This document shows, piece after piece, positions 25,083 through 34,400 of a stretch of 64,000 nucleotides of DNA. The stretch covers positions 248,001-312,000 of the forward strand of contig NZ_JACJRQ010000004.1 of NCBI RefSeq assembly GCF_014697355.1. The letters are read 5' to 3'. The first letter of the stretch is position 1, and each line of letters begins with the position of its first letter. The notes beneath the pieces are model-generated. The model did no database searches. It was not told the origin of the DNA and saw only the letters and a program-made list of their open reading frames with translations. Position numbers and translations under genes: made by a program. This DNA comes from Nostoc calcicola FACHB-3891. GTDB taxonomy: Bacteria > Cyanobacteriota > Cyanobacteriia > Cyanobacteriales > Nostocaceae.

Positions 25083-26456
25083 CTATTTGCTTGCTTCAAC
25101 TTTGAGAGAACTTAAAGATTGAAATTCTAAAAATGTTAATACAAATACAATTATCATAAATAAAACATCTGCAACAAGCATTCCATAATATATGCCCCTA
25201 ACACCTGATATTCGGGAAAAGAATAGTACCAATGGTACAGTTAAGATTATGCTTCTTAACAAAATTACTAATAACACAGTTTTACCTTTGCCTATAGATA
25301 GAAAAAGAGTATTGCTAAAGTATGCTAAAGGCCATATCGGTATTAATATAGTCAAAATTATAAAATTTATTAGGTCATTATCAGTAAAATTAACATCTGG
25401 AAGAATTATACCTAAAAATGTCCTTGGAAATAATTGTAAAGGCAACCAAATGAATATTGATAAAAAAGTTCCAATAATTGCAAAAGTTAAGTATGCTTTT
25501 TTGATCCTTTCATGATTTTGTGCGCCATAGTTCATGCCAATTATAGGTTGTAATGCTTGAGCAAAACCAATGATGGGAATAAATACAAATGAAGAGACTT
25601 TGCCTGTTGCTCCGAAGAAAGCAATATCACTACTTGTTCCGTAGTCAGAAATTAAATTAAAAACTACAAACTCTTGAACCAAGATAGCAAATGGATAAAA
25701 TAATTCTGATATTCCAACTGATAATATTGCGCGAACTAAGTCTATGGCGATCGCTATTTTTTTAAAATTAACTGGAATAGAACTTTTACCAAAAATAAAA
25801 TAAGCTAAGTTCGCAATGCTATAAACAATCATCGCCATAACTGTAGCCAGAGCAATTCCTTGAGTCCCCGAATGAAATACACTAATAAATACATAATTTA
25901 ATCCAATATTAACAAAAACAAAAAGCCAATCAAATATTGAGGTTAACCTAATCTGTCCTTCTGATTTTATGACCTGACTACAAGCTTCTGCTAGTATCAA
26001 AAATACCGAACCTAGTACATAAATCTTAAAATATTTTGTGCCTTCTAAAGCAACTTCACCACTTCCACCCATTAACAAAATTAATCCTTCACCAAAGCAA
26101 TAACCAATAACTGTGATGAACAATGAAATAACAACACTCATCACTATTAAATTGCCAAATATTTTGGACTGAGTTTTGATATCTCCAGAACCAATAGCTC
26201 GACTGAGAACAGAAGCAGAACCCACCCCAATAGATAAAGCAAATCCATTTATTATACCTACGAGTGGCATTGCAAGCGAGATACCAGCCAAAGCATTTTC
26301 ACCAATAAATCTTCCTGCAAATAAAGCATCAATAAAAGTGTTTAAACTCAGCATCAATATCCCCAGGGTACTAGGAATTGATAACTTGAACATCAACTTA
26401 ATAAGATTACCTTCAAGGATTTCATTAGTAATTTGAGATTGTTTTTGCGAGATCAT
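25083..26456 (-). CDS. MATE-family efflux transporter
   Basis: A 457-residue polytopic membrane protein with about 12 hydrophobic segments. The N-terminus is LMFKLSIPSTLGILMLSLNTFIDALFAGRFIGENALAGISLA, typical of NorM/MATE proteins, which export organic compounds using Na+ or H+ gradients. It lies 23 bp after the sucrase/ferredoxin-like gene in the biosynthetic operon, so it is the probable exporter of the product or a self-resistance pump. Confidence 0.88.
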   Translation of the reverse strand: MISQKQSQITNEILEGNLIKLMFKLSIPSTLGILMLSLNTFIDALFAGRFIGENALAGISLAMPLVGIINGFALSIGVGSASVLSRAIGSGDIKTQSKIFGNLIVMSVVISLFITVIGYCFGEGLILLMGGSGEVALEGTKYFKIYVLGSVFLILAEACSQVIKSEGQIRLTSIFDWLFVFVNIGLNYVFISVFHSGTQGIALATVMAMIVYSIANLAYFIFGKSSIPVNFKKIAIAIDLVRAILSVGISELFYPFAILVQEFVVFNLISDYGTSSDIAFFGATGKVSSFVFIPIIGFAQALQPIIGMNYGAQNHERIKKAYLTFAIIGTFLSIFIWLPLQLFPRTFLGIILPDVNFTDNDLINFIILTILIPIWPLAYFSNTLFLSIGKGKTVLLVILLRSIILTVPLVLFFSRISGVRGIYYGMLVADVLFMIIVFVLTFLEFQSLSSLKVEASK

Positions 26457-26479
26457 TTTTTAGTTTTCGGATTTACTAT

Positions 26480-27496
26480 TTATTCAACCTTCACCAAACG
26501 GCTAACGCGATACTGCTTCACTGCTTCTAACTCCATCTCTTTTGTTGAGTTAAATGCAGTCATAACCTCGCTGCAAACTTCTACTCTGGCTTCATAAGTA
26601 CCTGATGTACTACCATCTCGAAGTGCAAAATCAATCTGAACTTCTGCCCATTCATCATTCTTTTCCATCGCCAGTATTTTGCCTGCTTTCAAATAATTTA
26701 GCCAACTCCAACCAGACTGCATCCAAATTTCGCGTTCAGCAATTTGCTCAAATTTGCTTAAACCAGTCCATCCTCGATAATATTGAAGCAAACGAGAAAC
26801 TGAGCCATTTCCTTGCACTAATAAATCCAATACATCTGGCTCTAAACGTCCCCACAAACAGCCTCGGGGTAAATCAACTAACGTCGGGGCAAACTGATGA
26901 CCACCAAAGTGAGTTGTTTGCCAAACTCGTAATTTTCCATTAGAAACAGGAGCATATTCTTTACGTAATTGTCGATATATGGGAGTCCCAAATCTACCAC
27001 AAGCAAGGTCAACTTGAGCATGGGTGCAAACCATCAGTTCACGAATGTCACTTGTTTGTTGTTGATATTGTTGAAATTGCGATAAATCGTTGGGTTGTTG
27101 CATTAACTGGTGAAATATTGCTGTCAACAAAGCAGCGGCTTTACTTTCTGTAACAATAAACTCTTGTTTCTCAAATTGAGAAAACAGTTTTGCAGGGCGG
27201 TAATAGTAGAAAACGCGGGTAAAGCCGGGATGAGAATACTCACGGTCAGGAGCAATTAGCATCGGTTTCAAATTAACCTGATGCTTAAAAATTAACTCTT
27301 GAAATAAACCCATCACTGACTTGATAGTTGGATTTTCTTGAAATATTTCTTGCGGCCAAGGTTGTGGAACTTCCATAATCAACCAATGTTCACAAGTACC
27401 TGCTGTCCCAATTAAATCTTCTCCATTAGCTTTAGAAACCAAGGAACAAAAACGACATTCTCTTGGGAGAATTTCGTGAGTATGTTGAATTGGCAT
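26480..27496 (-). CDS. Sucrase/ferredoxin-like (thioredoxin-fold) protein
   Basis: A 338-residue protein starting MPIQHTHEILPRECRFCSL. It carries the Suc/Fer-like family elements: CTHAQVDLACGRFGTPIYRQL, then HFGGHQFAPTLVDLPRGCLWGRLE. The family has a thioredoxin-like ferredoxin fold, and the paired Cys/His positions could bind an Fe-S cluster. It sits between the SDR and the MATE gene, downstream of two P450 genes, which makes a redox-partner role worth testing. That role is inference. The ATG at 27496 is preferred to a longer start whose leader is A+T-rich and non-conserved in style. Confidence 0.75.
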   Translation of the reverse strand: MPIQHTHEILPRECRFCSLVSKANGEDLIGTAGTCEHWLIMEVPQPWPQEIFQENPTIKSVMGLFQELIFKHQVNLKPMLIAPDREYSHPGFTRVFYYYRPAKLFSQFEKQEFIVTESKAAALLTAIFHQLMQQPNDLSQFQQYQQQTSDIRELMVCTHAQVDLACGRFGTPIYRQLRKEYAPVSNGKLRVWQTTHFGGHQFAPTLVDLPRGCLWGRLEPDVLDLLVQGNGSVSRLLQYYRGWTGLSKFEQIAEREIWMQSGWSWLNYLKAGKILAMEKNDEWAEVQIDFALRDGSTSGTYEARVEVCSEVMTAFNSTKEMELEAVKQYRVSRLVKVE

Positions 27497-27547
27497 ATTT
27501 ACTATATTTGCTATAACTCGTATTAAAAAAAAGTGAAATAGCAATTA

Positions 27548-28435
27548 TTAATCTAATCCCATTCCTTTTCGCATATCCTGATAAAAATTGTCATAAAAGT
27601 ATTGGTGCGGCACTAATCTTTTATACAACGCATACAGGGTAAGATACCATGATGATTGCACGACAAAATATTGCCTTTTAGGTTTACGAGCTTCCAAAGC
27701 CTGCAAAATTGTATTTGCCACTTTTTCAGGTGGTAAACCTGCGGTGCGATTGTCTCCTACTGCACCTTCCATATATATTTTGTAATTTTTGCCATATATC
27801 GCTTTAACTTCTGGCAACATATTCGCTAATGTTTGTTGATAATTCGCTTCTACTTTATCAGCCTGTTCTGGGGTTATTATTCCTGCTGGTAAAATAGAAA
27901 TTACCTCAATCCCACTAGAATATAATTCCATTCGTAAAGAATCTGTAATTGATTCGATCGCAAATTTGGAAGCAGATAAAAGACTTCTATAAGGTAGAGC
28001 TAATCTGCCACAAATTGCACTGATATTAATAATGCGACCTTTGGCTTTTCGGATTAATGGTAAAAATGCTTGTGTGACGGCAATTTGACCAACAACATTG
28101 ACTTCAAAATTAAATCTAATATCATCTATTGGAATACATTCTAAAGGACCATCTACGGCGACAACTGCGTTATTAATTAAGGCAAATAATCCTGCATCGC
28201 CAACTGCTAATGAGACAAATTCGGTAGCAGATTTAATTTCTTCAGCTTTTGTGATATCCATAATAATTGGAGTTAAATTACCAGATGCAGCTTGCTTTAG
28301 TGACTGTGCATCTTTCTCAGTGCGAACTCCAGCAAAAACGTTATACCCTTGCTTGGCGAGTGAAAGTGCAGTCGCTCGACCTAAACCTGTGGATGTTCCT
28401 GTAATGACAACTGCGCCTTTATGACTCTGATTCAT
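27548..28435 (-). CDS. SDR-fold protein lacking canonical Ser and Tyr
   Basis: A 295-residue classical SDR fold starting MNQSHKGAVVITGTSTGLGRATA (intact Gly-rich cofactor motif). The catalytic region reads IINISAICGRLALPYRSLLSASKFA. By spacing from the Lys, the catalytic Ser position is Ala and the Tyr position is Leu; only the Lys remains. NNAG is also changed to NNAV. It may bind NAD(P) but not perform normal dehydrogenation. It is in line with the P450 genes in the biosynthetic run, 96 bp after the second P450. The ATG at 28435 follows a purine-rich stretch. Confidence 0.85.
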   Translation of the reverse strand: MNQSHKGAVVITGTSTGLGRATALSLAKQGYNVFAGVRTEKDAQSLKQAASGNLTPIIMDITKAEEIKSATEFVSLAVGDAGLFALINNAVVAVDGPLECIPIDDIRFNFEVNVVGQIAVTQAFLPLIRKAKGRIINISAICGRLALPYRSLLSASKFAIESITDSLRMELYSSGIEVISILPAGIITPEQADKVEANYQQTLANMLPEVKAIYGKNYKIYMEGAVGDNRTAGLPPEKVANTILQALEARKPKRQYFVVQSSWYLTLYALYKRLVPHQYFYDNFYQDMRKGMGLD

Positions 28436-28531
28436 ACCTATTTTCTCCCAGAAAAAATGTATTTTTATGCCCGAAAAGTTAAATTTAGAAATATGGCGTA
28501 TGTCAGCTAAATAAAAAACTAAATCCAAGAG

Positions 28532-29941
28532 CTAAACCAAGTCAGAAACAAGTGGCTGCGACTTTTCTTGATGCTGACGCCGACCATGCATAACCATCTT
28601 CACGCCACTTTCGGCGTAACATTGATCGTTGGAATGCTTTTGTCGTTCTGGTCGCTTGTTAACCAGCCTTAATTTATAGTTTGAAAGAATTGTTGCTAAC
28701 ACAAGCTTCATTTGAAAGATAGAAAAAGACCCTGCAATACAACTACGAGCGCCACCACCGAAGGGGATAAATTCATAGGGAGAGAATTTTTTTTCTAGAA
28801 AGCGCTCTGGCTTAAATTCTTTCGGCTCTGGGTACACATCTTCACGTTGATGTGTTGAATAAATATTCGTAAAAAGTACTGTACCTGGAATTAACTCATA
28901 CCCCATGATTTCTACTGGGGACACTACCACCCTTGGCAGCGAAAACATCGAACTTGGGTAAATTCGTAAAGTTTCGTGACAAACAGCATTAAGGTAGGGT
29001 AATGCCACAATTTTCATAGGATCTGGGTTTTCACCAAGGCTATCAAGTTCCTCAAGCAGTTGCTTCCGAACATCTGTTAAACGATGAACCCAGTATAGTA
29101 ACCAAGTAAGCGAATCTGTTGCACCATTATTACTTGCTGATATAGGCAAAAACAGAAGATCGCGCACTTCTTCATCGCTTAATGGTTCACCTGTTTCATC
29201 ACAAGCAAATATCAGATCGGAGAGCATATCACTACATGAAGGATCTGCTTGCTTGCGACGTTCTTTAACTTCATCATATAAAAATTGAAAAATTTCTTTC
29301 AGAAGATACTTATGGTATCCCCACGGACTTAATCGCCCTAAATCCAATTGTGTAAAAGGCAATTTTTTTATGATATTAAACAGAGGAGATTTTTCATATT
29401 TCATACAAGAGGTATATAAATGTTTTATTTTTTCATAAAGCTCTCCTTCTCGTAATCCAATCACAACTTCTATAGCTACTTGCAAGGTAATTTTTGATAA
29501 GATTTCATTGGCAATGAAAGTTTTAGGGTAGGCGTAACCCGCAGCAGGCATCGCCTGTTGATTAATGATTTTTTTGGTGATTTCACAAATACTTTTTCCC
29601 CTAGCATTCATCCGCTCTCCGTGGTAAGCTTTCATCAAGAGAGAACGGCGATGTTTGTGAACTAAACCATCAATATGAAGGATTCCTTGCTGCCCCATTT
29701 GTCCGACTGAAATTGGGGAATCTCCTGGGGGAATAGTAGAGATTGTAATTTCTTTAGTATTAGTTAAATACTGCTTTATTCCTGAGGGATTGCTGACATA
29801 AACTATTGGTGTCGAACCAGACATTATAGTTACAATGTCGCCATAGCATTTGTAAATAGCATCTAAACAGCTAAGCGGATTGTTATCGAGTTGCTGACGT
29901 AGTAGCCATAAGGGTGTTTTAGGTCCAGGAGGTAGTGTCAT
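28532..29941 (-). CDS. Cytochrome P450 (CYP110-like), repeat-inserted
   Basis: A 469-residue P450. It begins MTLPPGPKTPLWLL, the style of cyanobacterial CYP110 proteins. ETLRIYP is the ExxR motif and FIPFGGGARSCIAGSF holds the heme-ligand Cys. It is a paralogue of the next gene upstream. Residues about 130-138 (AMPAAGYAY) are encoded by a 27-nt small dispersed repeat absent from the paralogue. The I-helix reads ISASNNGATDSL, lacking the usual acid-Thr pair. It probably oxidises the cluster product or an intermediate; the redox partner is unknown. Confidence 0.9.
   Translation of the reverse strand: MTLPPGPKTPLWLLRQQLDNNPLSCLDAIYKCYGDIVTIMSGSTPIVYVSNPSGIKQYLTNTKEITISTIPPGDSPISVGQMGQQGILHIDGLVHKHRRSLLMKAYHGERMNARGKSICEITKKIINQQAMPAAGYAYPKTFIANEILSKITLQVAIEVVIGLREGELYEKIKHLYTSCMKYEKSPLFNIIKKLPFTQLDLGRLSPWGYHKYLLKEIFQFLYDEVKERRKQADPSCSDMLSDLIFACDETGEPLSDEEVRDLLFLPISASNNGATDSLTWLLYWVHRLTDVRKQLLEELDSLGENPDPMKIVALPYLNAVCHETLRIYPSSMFSLPRVVVSPVEIMGYELIPGTVLFTNIYSTHQREDVYPEPKEFKPERFLEKKFSPYEFIPFGGGARSCIAGSFSIFQMKLVLATILSNYKLRLVNKRPERQKHSNDQCYAESGVKMVMHGRRQHQEKSQPLVSDLV
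29528..29554. repeat. Small dispersed repeat inside P450 gene
   Basis: A 27-nt element matching the IS630-internal repeat (3459-3485, opposite orientation) at 25 of 27 positions. Its length is a multiple of three and it is read on the - strand as AMPAAGYAY, so the gene stays open. Confidence 0.85.
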
Positions 29942-30106
29942 AAATCTTGTTTAATCCTATGATTATTCAGCAGTCAGAATTCAGAATTCAGAATTGAGAA
30001 GTAAAACAGACTTTAGTCAGAGTTTTTAAATTTGGGATGTGTACTTGAGTAAGTTGAAATCCGTTGTATATATCAATATGACGGAGTGAAAAATCAAATC
30101 TAGAGG

Positions 30107-31486
30107 CTAAACTAAACCAGCAGCTAATGGTTGCGACTGTCCTCGATCTTGACAGCGACTATGCATAACCATCTTCACGCCACTCGCAGGGGAACAAATC
30201 AAACCCGCAAATTTGGGACGTTCTGGGCGCTTGTTAACTAACTCTAATTGATAGTGTGAAAGAATAGTTGCTAATATAAGTTTCATTTCAAATAAAGCAA
30301 AATTCGCACCAATACAGACACGAGAACCGCCACCAAATGGCAAAAATTCGTAAGGAGAAAATTGTTTTTCTAAAAAGCGTTCTGGCTGAAATTCTTTTGG
30401 ATTTGGATATAAATCTTTGCGTTGATGGGTGGAATAAATATTACCAATAAGTATCCTACCGGGATGTAGTTTGTAGCCCATAATCTCAACGGTCGATTCT
30501 ACTAATCTAGGAAATGTAAATAATTGAGTTGGATAAATTCGCAGAATTTCATTACATACAGCACTTAAATATGGTAGTGTAACAATACTCATTGGGTCTG
30601 GATTTTGACCAAGACTATCAAGTTCTTCGAGTAATTTCTCTCGAACATTTTTTAAGCTATGAATCCAATACAAAGCCCAACTAACAGCAGTTCCAGAAGC
30701 ATCACCAGATGCAAATATAGGTGATATTAAAAGGTCGCGTACTTCTTCATTGGTTAATGATTCGCCTGTTTCATCACGAGCCAATAACAAATCACTAAGT
30801 ATATCGGTATGTGAAAAATCTGCTTGCTGGCGACGTTCTTCAACCTCAGTAGATAGTAATTGAAAAAGTTCTCGCCGTAGGTTAAGGACATACCCCTGTG
30901 GACTCCATCGACCTAAATCTTTTTCTAAGAAAATCTTGCTAATAATTTTAACTATCAGGGATTGTCTATCGAGTTTAAGTAAAGATGTAAATAAATGTTT
31001 AATTTTCTCATAGCGCTCTCCTTGATGCAAACCAATTACCCGTTCTATACCGACTTGAAAAGTAATATCTTCAATCACTGGGTATGCAACAAAAGGTTTT
31101 CCAACCACTTGTTTATTCATCATCTTTTCTGTGAGTTCACAGATACCTCGCCCACACGCTTGCATCCGCGCTCCATGAAAAGCTTGCATTAAAAGTTTAC
31201 GTCGGTTTTTGTGAATTAAACCATCAAGTTGCAGAAGTCCTTGATTTCCTGTGATAAAGGCAAACTCTTCATTCAATGCACCCCTAGCTATAATTTCTTT
31301 GGTATTTGTGAAAATTTCTTTTATGCCTGAAGGATTGCTAATGTAAACAATTGGTGTAGAACCAGACATTATAGTAACGATATCGCCATAACGTTGGTAA
31401 ATAGCATCCAAATAGCCAAAAGGATTAAACTCGAATTGTAGACCTAACAACCAGAATGGTGTTTTTGGTCCTGGGGGTAGTTTCAT
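30107..31486 (-). CDS. Cytochrome P450 (CYP110-like)
   Basis: A 459-residue P450 starting MKLPPGPKTPFWLLGLQ. It has EILRIYP (ExxR) and the canonical heme-binding FLPFGGGSRVCIGANFA. The I-helix ASGDASGTAVSW keeps the acid (Asp), but the following Thr is Ala. It is closely related to the next P450 downstream, so the pair arose by duplication. Its start codon overlaps the stop of the terminal NRPS gene (31486), showing translational coupling and a role in the same pathway. Confidence 0.93.
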   Translation of the reverse strand: MKLPPGPKTPFWLLGLQFEFNPFGYLDAIYQRYGDIVTIMSGSTPIVYISNPSGIKEIFTNTKEIIARGALNEEFAFITGNQGLLQLDGLIHKNRRKLLMQAFHGARMQACGRGICELTEKMMNKQVVGKPFVAYPVIEDITFQVGIERVIGLHQGERYEKIKHLFTSLLKLDRQSLIVKIISKIFLEKDLGRWSPQGYVLNLRRELFQLLSTEVEERRQQADFSHTDILSDLLLARDETGESLTNEEVRDLLISPIFASGDASGTAVSWALYWIHSLKNVREKLLEELDSLGQNPDPMSIVTLPYLSAVCNEILRIYPTQLFTFPRLVESTVEIMGYKLHPGRILIGNIYSTHQRKDLYPNPKEFQPERFLEKQFSPYEFLPFGGGSRVCIGANFALFEMKLILATILSHYQLELVNKRPERPKFAGLICSPASGVKMVMHSRCQDRGQSQPLAAGLV

Positions 31487-34400
31487 CAGTTTCTTTTACT
31501 CCCATTATTTAGATTGCACACGGCATTATCGATACAAACTCTCAAACTTTTAGCTAATTCCTGAATATGAGGTTCAATGAAAATTGAAAAATGATCTCCA
31601 GGGACTTCCATAACTTTAATAGATTGACGAGAATATTTACCCCAACCTAGTAAGGGGTCATCAGTATGAAATTCTGGACTTTCAAAATCATGAATAATCT
31701 CTTCCTTGGCTCGAAATAGAGTTAGAGAATCAGGGTAAACGAGCGGTACATAATCTCGCATAGCTTGGACATGAGCCTTGAAAAGGTTGTAATAACTGAG
31801 AAAATCTTTAATCTCTGTATCGGTAAAGATAAAGTTTGCTTTTTGATTAATCAAGTCAAGTTGCTCGTTGACTGATAAATCTCGAAGTTCCTCAAAAGAA
31901 AGTGAAAAATCTATATTATTATCGGTTTTTATTGATTCAGCCATGCGGAGTAAAAACTTTGCATCGTCATCTTTTGTAGATTCAATGCGTGTTTCTGAAA
32001 GTATGGCATCGATTACAACTAACAAATCTACTGTTTCACCCTGTCTTTGTAATTGCTGCGCCATTTCAAAAGCAAGTACACCGCCGTAACAATGACCACC
32101 TAAAAGATAAGGGCCATTTGGCTGTATTTTACGAATTTCTTGCAGGTAGTAGTTTGCTGTTTTTTCTACTGATAGAATTTCAGGTTCTTCTTCATCAGGG
32201 TTATGTTCTAAAGCATAAAATCGATAATCTTCACCAAGTCTTCTGGATAAATTAATATAGTGATTAATGCCTCCGCCAGCGCCATGTATACAGAAGAAAG
32301 GTATTTTCGAGCCAGAAGAGTTAATTGCTACCACAGGAGAATTAGAACTCTCACGGAATGGCTGACTGACAATTGCAGCTAGTTTCTCAATTGTCGGATT
32401 TTCAAAAAGAGTTGATAGGGCAAGATTATGGCCAAATCTGTCTTGAATTTGAGCCATTAAGCGTACAGCTAAAAATGAGTGACCACCCAAGTTAAAAAAG
32501 TTATCTGTTACCCCGATAGGACTAGTCTTTAGAAGACTTTCCCAAAGTTTTACTAATGATAATTCTGTAAAATTCCGAGGAGCAATGAAGGTTTTAGTAG
32601 TATTTACTCTAATAACTTCATCTTTGGGAAGAGAACGCTTGTCTACTTTGCCATTAGGTGTAAGTGGCAGTGCATCCAATACTACAAATGCAGATGGTAG
32701 CATATAATTAGGCAGTTTCTGTTGCAAATAGGGCAACAGTTGTGTAGTTATTTCCTGTTTTTCGGTGACAATATATGCAATCAAACGCTGATTCTCTTCA
32801 GCATCATCAAGCGCAATTACAACAGTTTCTTGTACATCTGGATGTTGGGTAATAACACTGGCGATTTCACCTAATTCTACTCGAAATCCTCTAATTTTTA
32901 CTTGATGATCGTGACGACCCAAATATTCAAGATTACCATCATTGAGATAACGCACTAAATCGCCTGTTTTATAAAGCTTTTTTTCTGAGGAAAAGGGGTT
33001 ATCAATAAATCTTTCTTGAGTTAATTCTGGACTATTTAAATATCCTCTTGCTAAACTATCACCACCAATATAAAGTTCGCCAATAACTCCTAGAGGTGTT
33101 GGTTGTAAATTGCGATTCAAGACATAGATTTGAGTATTATCAATAGGGCGACCGATAGGAACAGTGTTTGCCTGATCTTGTAGTAAACTGGTGTCGTAGT
33201 AAGTAGCGTTGGCGGAAACTTCCGATGAACCGTAAAGGTTGATTAGTTTTGCAAATGGCATTAATTCTCGAAAAGTTTTAGCTAAGTTAATGGATAGTGC
33301 TTCACCGCTAGTTATCCACAGTTTTAGTTGTGATAATTTCTGACTCAAACGATGATAATTATCTATAAGTAAACGTAGTAATGAAGGTACAAGTATAATA
33401 CGAGTAACTTTGTGATGTGCTAACGCTTCTATAAAGAATTTAGGGTCTAATAGAGTTACATTGCTAATAATTACTGTAGGAATTCCTTGAAGTAAAGGAG
33501 CAAAAATTTCCCAAACAGAATCTACAAAGCTAGTAGCTGTTTTTTGACAACAAACTTCTTCTGAGGTGAAAGGATAAGTTTTCCATAGCCAATGTAAGCC
33601 ATTTACTGTACCGCGATGGGTGCCAAGAATGCCTTTAGGTGTTCCAGTTGAACCAGAAGTGTAGATGATATAAGCGAGATTATCAGGTTTTGAACTGTTA
33701 ACAGGGTTTTCTGGACTTTGTTGAATAATTTTGTCTTTGTGGATATCCAGGCAAACAATTTTAGGCGAAGATAATGATAGCTTTTCTAATATTTCTTGAT
33801 GGCTAATTAATATCGAGGCTTGAGAATCCGAGAGCATAAAATTTAAACGCTCAACTGGATAACTTGGATCGAGGGGAATGTATGCACCACCAGCTTTGAG
33901 AATGGCTAAAATTCCCACTACCATGTCTATGGAACGTTCCAGACAGATAGCAATGAGTGTTTCTTTTGTTACACCCTGTTTTTGTAAATAATTTGCAAGC
34001 TGATTAGCTTTATGGTTAAGTTGACGATAAGTGAGTTGCTCAGACTGATGAATTAAGGCTATATAATCAGGTGTTAGTTCAACTTGTTCTTCAAATAGTT
34101 GATCGAGAGATAGATTTTTATACTCTGTACTAGTTTGATTAAACTTAAATGATAATTGCTCTTGTTCTGCAACAGTTAATACTGATAATTCACAGATGCG
34201 TTGCTCTGGATTAGCAACGATATTTTCTAATAAGGTTTGGAAATTGTTGATAAATTGGCTAACGGTTGTTGCATCAAAAATATCTGTATTGTACTCCAAA
34301 CATCCTGTTAATCCCTCTTGGGATTCAAACATCGAGAGGAAAATATCTAGTTGAGATGTACCGCTATCAAAGTCTAGAGTATGCAAAATTAATCCAGATA

